Positions 63,127 through 64,000 of a stretch of DNA of 64,000 bases are shown here, piece after piece. A model generated the notes under the pieces. The model saw only the letters and a list, made by a program, of their open reading frames with translations. It made no database searches and was not told where the DNA came from. The translations under genes were made by a program, and so were the position numbers. Source of the DNA: CAYSPT01 sp964432985 (GTDB taxonomy: Bacteria; Muiribacteriota; CAYSPT01); contig CAYSPT010000009.1 in assembly GCA_964432985.1 (NCBI GenBank), positions 1 through 64,000 of the forward strand. The letters run 5' to 3'. Position 1 is the stretch's first letter; the number at the start of each line of letters is the position of its first letter.

Positions 63127-63630
63127 TCACCAGCTCGGCGCGGTAGCCGGGGTGACGGAACCGCTTTCATACCGGTTTGACTCATCGCCGAGGAAGGTGA
63201 GCACGTCATTTACCAGGCGTTGCCGGTGACAGCCGTCTTTCCAGGCGGCGGTTTTCCTCTCCAGGGGGACCAGCAGACGGTAGCGTTGCAGGGCTTCCTC
63301 GTAGAGCGCTTTTTTACGGTTCATGTCACGCTCCAAACCGTGAGCTATAGGCTCTCCGACATACTTCGACCACCAGCCAGGATTCTCGAACTGCCGCTTT
63401 TTCTCCAGGTATTGAGCCTTCTTCTGGGCCAGGTCACGGGAAGCCCGGGCCAGGTCGAGGGAAATCCTGGCGTACTCCCGGGTGATGTCAACTGACGGTT
63501 GGGGCCGGTCATCCGCCGCCAGCACCGCCGTCAGGCACATCAACACGATCAGTACGGCGTACAGCCGCGCTGGCTGCAGATTGCATTGTAACGTCAAAAC
63601 GGGCATTCCTTCCGGCCTATTTCCATCCAT
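63127..63630 (-). CDS. Small secreted protein of unknown function
   Basis: 167 residues from ATG 63630, with GGAAGGA 7 bases upstream; ATG 63606 is an alternative and a longer frame from 63669 is not supported. A hydrophobic segment near 17-38 (LYAVLIVLMCLTAVLAADD) is a signal peptide. The mature part is a helical, Lys/Arg- and Glu-rich stretch (DLARASRDLAQKKAQYLEKK) with FENPGWWSKYVGEPIAHGLE, then a helical end. No family recognised. Preceded by three copies of TGCCCACACTT. Confidence 0.6.
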   Translation of the reverse strand: MDGNRPEGMPVLTLQCNLQPARLYAVLIVLMCLTAVLAADDRPQPSVDITREYARISLDLARASRDLAQKKAQYLEKKRQFENPGWWSKYVGEPIAHGLERDMNRKKALYEEALQRYRLLVPLERKTAAWKDGCHRQRLVNDVLTFLGDESNRYESGSVTPATAPSW

Positions 63631-63643
63631 GCTATATCCTTCC

Positions 63644-63690
63644 TGCCCACACTTTTTAAGTGCCCACACTTGTTTAAAGTGCCCACACTT
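63644..63690. repeat. Three copies of TGCCCACACTT upstream of a small secreted protein gene
   Basis: Copies at 63644-63654, 63661-63671 and 63680-63690, spaced 17 and 19 bases start to start, close to two helical turns. Each copy with its preceding AAG forms AAGTGcccaCACTT. They could be operator sites or a decaying tandem repeat. Confidence 0.55.
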
Positions 63691-63703
63691 ATTATTAGTG
63701 CCT

Positions 63704-64000
63704 TTACTTCCCTGAAGATGGAGACGAGCCTTTCCTTAGCTTCACCTTCGGCGGCCGCATGGGCTGGCCGCTGGCGTTGGAGACCCAGTAACGGCACTTC
63801 TCATAAGCCGCCCAGGCACGAGGAATGACGTGACAGCCAAGCTCGATTGCCTGCTTTCTGAACTCCACCGTCAGGTTCACGCTCACAATAGGCAGCCACT
63901 GCTCCTCTGACGATCGAAGCGAAAAACGCACATCCGAGAAATCCTTCCCGAGTACTTTTCCGTTCCTGCTCAGGATTCCGTCTTCGAAGAGGTAGATTAC
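63704..64000 (-). CDS. C-terminal end of an unrecognised protein, cut by window edge
   Basis: The frame is open from the window edge to the stop at 63704 (98 codons seen). It reads YLFEDGILSRNGKVLGKDFS, then WLPIVSVNLTVEFRKQAIEL, and ends in a basic tail, KVKLRKGSSPSSGK. No family recognised. Its stop is 74 bases upstream of the 63630 start, same strand. Confidence 0.6.
   Translation of the reverse strand, partial: VIYLFEDGILSRNGKVLGKDFSDVRFSLRSSEEQWLPIVSVNLTVEFRKQAIELGCHVIPRAWAAYEKCRYWVSNASGQPMRPPKVKLRKGSSPSSGK

Overview
The window looks like a piece of a metagenome-assembled or draft genome. It has three 100-base runs of N (16727-16826, 21259-21358, 54317-54416), two of which cut genes. 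The source is probably a diderm (Gram-negative type) anaerobic bacterium. Signal peptides, LolA-like and beta-barrel outer-membrane proteins, pseudopilins and an orphan FliS point to a diderm, possibly motile cell. A tungsten-type aldehyde:ferredoxin oxidoreductase, an NAD-linked dihydropyrimidine dehydrogenase and a split methylmalonyl-CoA mutase point to anaerobic metabolism. I cannot name the phylum. No tRNA, rRNA, CRISPR array, phage or insertion sequence was seen.

Layout. 1-7713 (minus): a lamin-tail-domain surface protein, an outer-membrane barrel, and an operon of a degenerate class III cyclase with a HEAT-repeat protein. 7851-12338: a coiled-coil NYN-domain nuclease, a leucine-rich lipoprotein and an orphan fliS. 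12432-15334 (plus): an arginase-fold-like lipoprotein with TPRs, then three pilin-like genes. 15354-22172 (minus): a probable envelope export set (formylglycine-enzyme-like protein with an acidic 7-residue tandem repeat, small secreted protein, MMPL/RND exporter fused to a cyclic-nucleotide-binding domain, barrel porin). 22362-28076: HEAT protein, membrane protein, CYTH-like secreted protein, transglutaminase-TPR protein, alpha/beta hydrolase. 28361-30631: adenosine-deaminase-family enzyme, archaeal-type dUTPase, a 40-codon small ORF and a STAS remnant. 30747-43108: GH92 mannosidase, MscS channel, 2H phosphoesterase, dual-specificity phosphatase, LolA-like protein, DUF456, Mth938-like protein, a secreted glutamine-amidotransferase-like protein, an unknown secreted protein and a propeller protein. 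43133-48409 (minus): two paralogous multi-pass membrane proteins flanking a radical SAM/SPASM gene.

48560-58914 is the metabolic core: a nucleobase permease, preT-preA, and facing them a five-gene operon of aldehyde ferredoxin oxidoreductase, MoaD/ThiS-like carrier, beta-ureidopropionase, dihydropyrimidinase and class III aminotransferase. Together they give uracil (or thymine) import, reduction, ring opening, decarbamoylation and transamination to malonate semialdehyde (or its methyl analogue). The oxidoreductase is placed first and is the best candidate for removing the aldehyde while making reduced ferredoxin. Each of the three transcription units has a near-consensus sigma-70-type promoter. 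Downstream lie a family III CoA-transferase and a methylmalonyl-CoA mutase large subunit (60090-63092), which could handle the resulting acids, though that link is inference.

Short in-frame or near-gene tandem duplications recur throughout the window, often in signal peptides, C-terminal tails or just upstream of starts.
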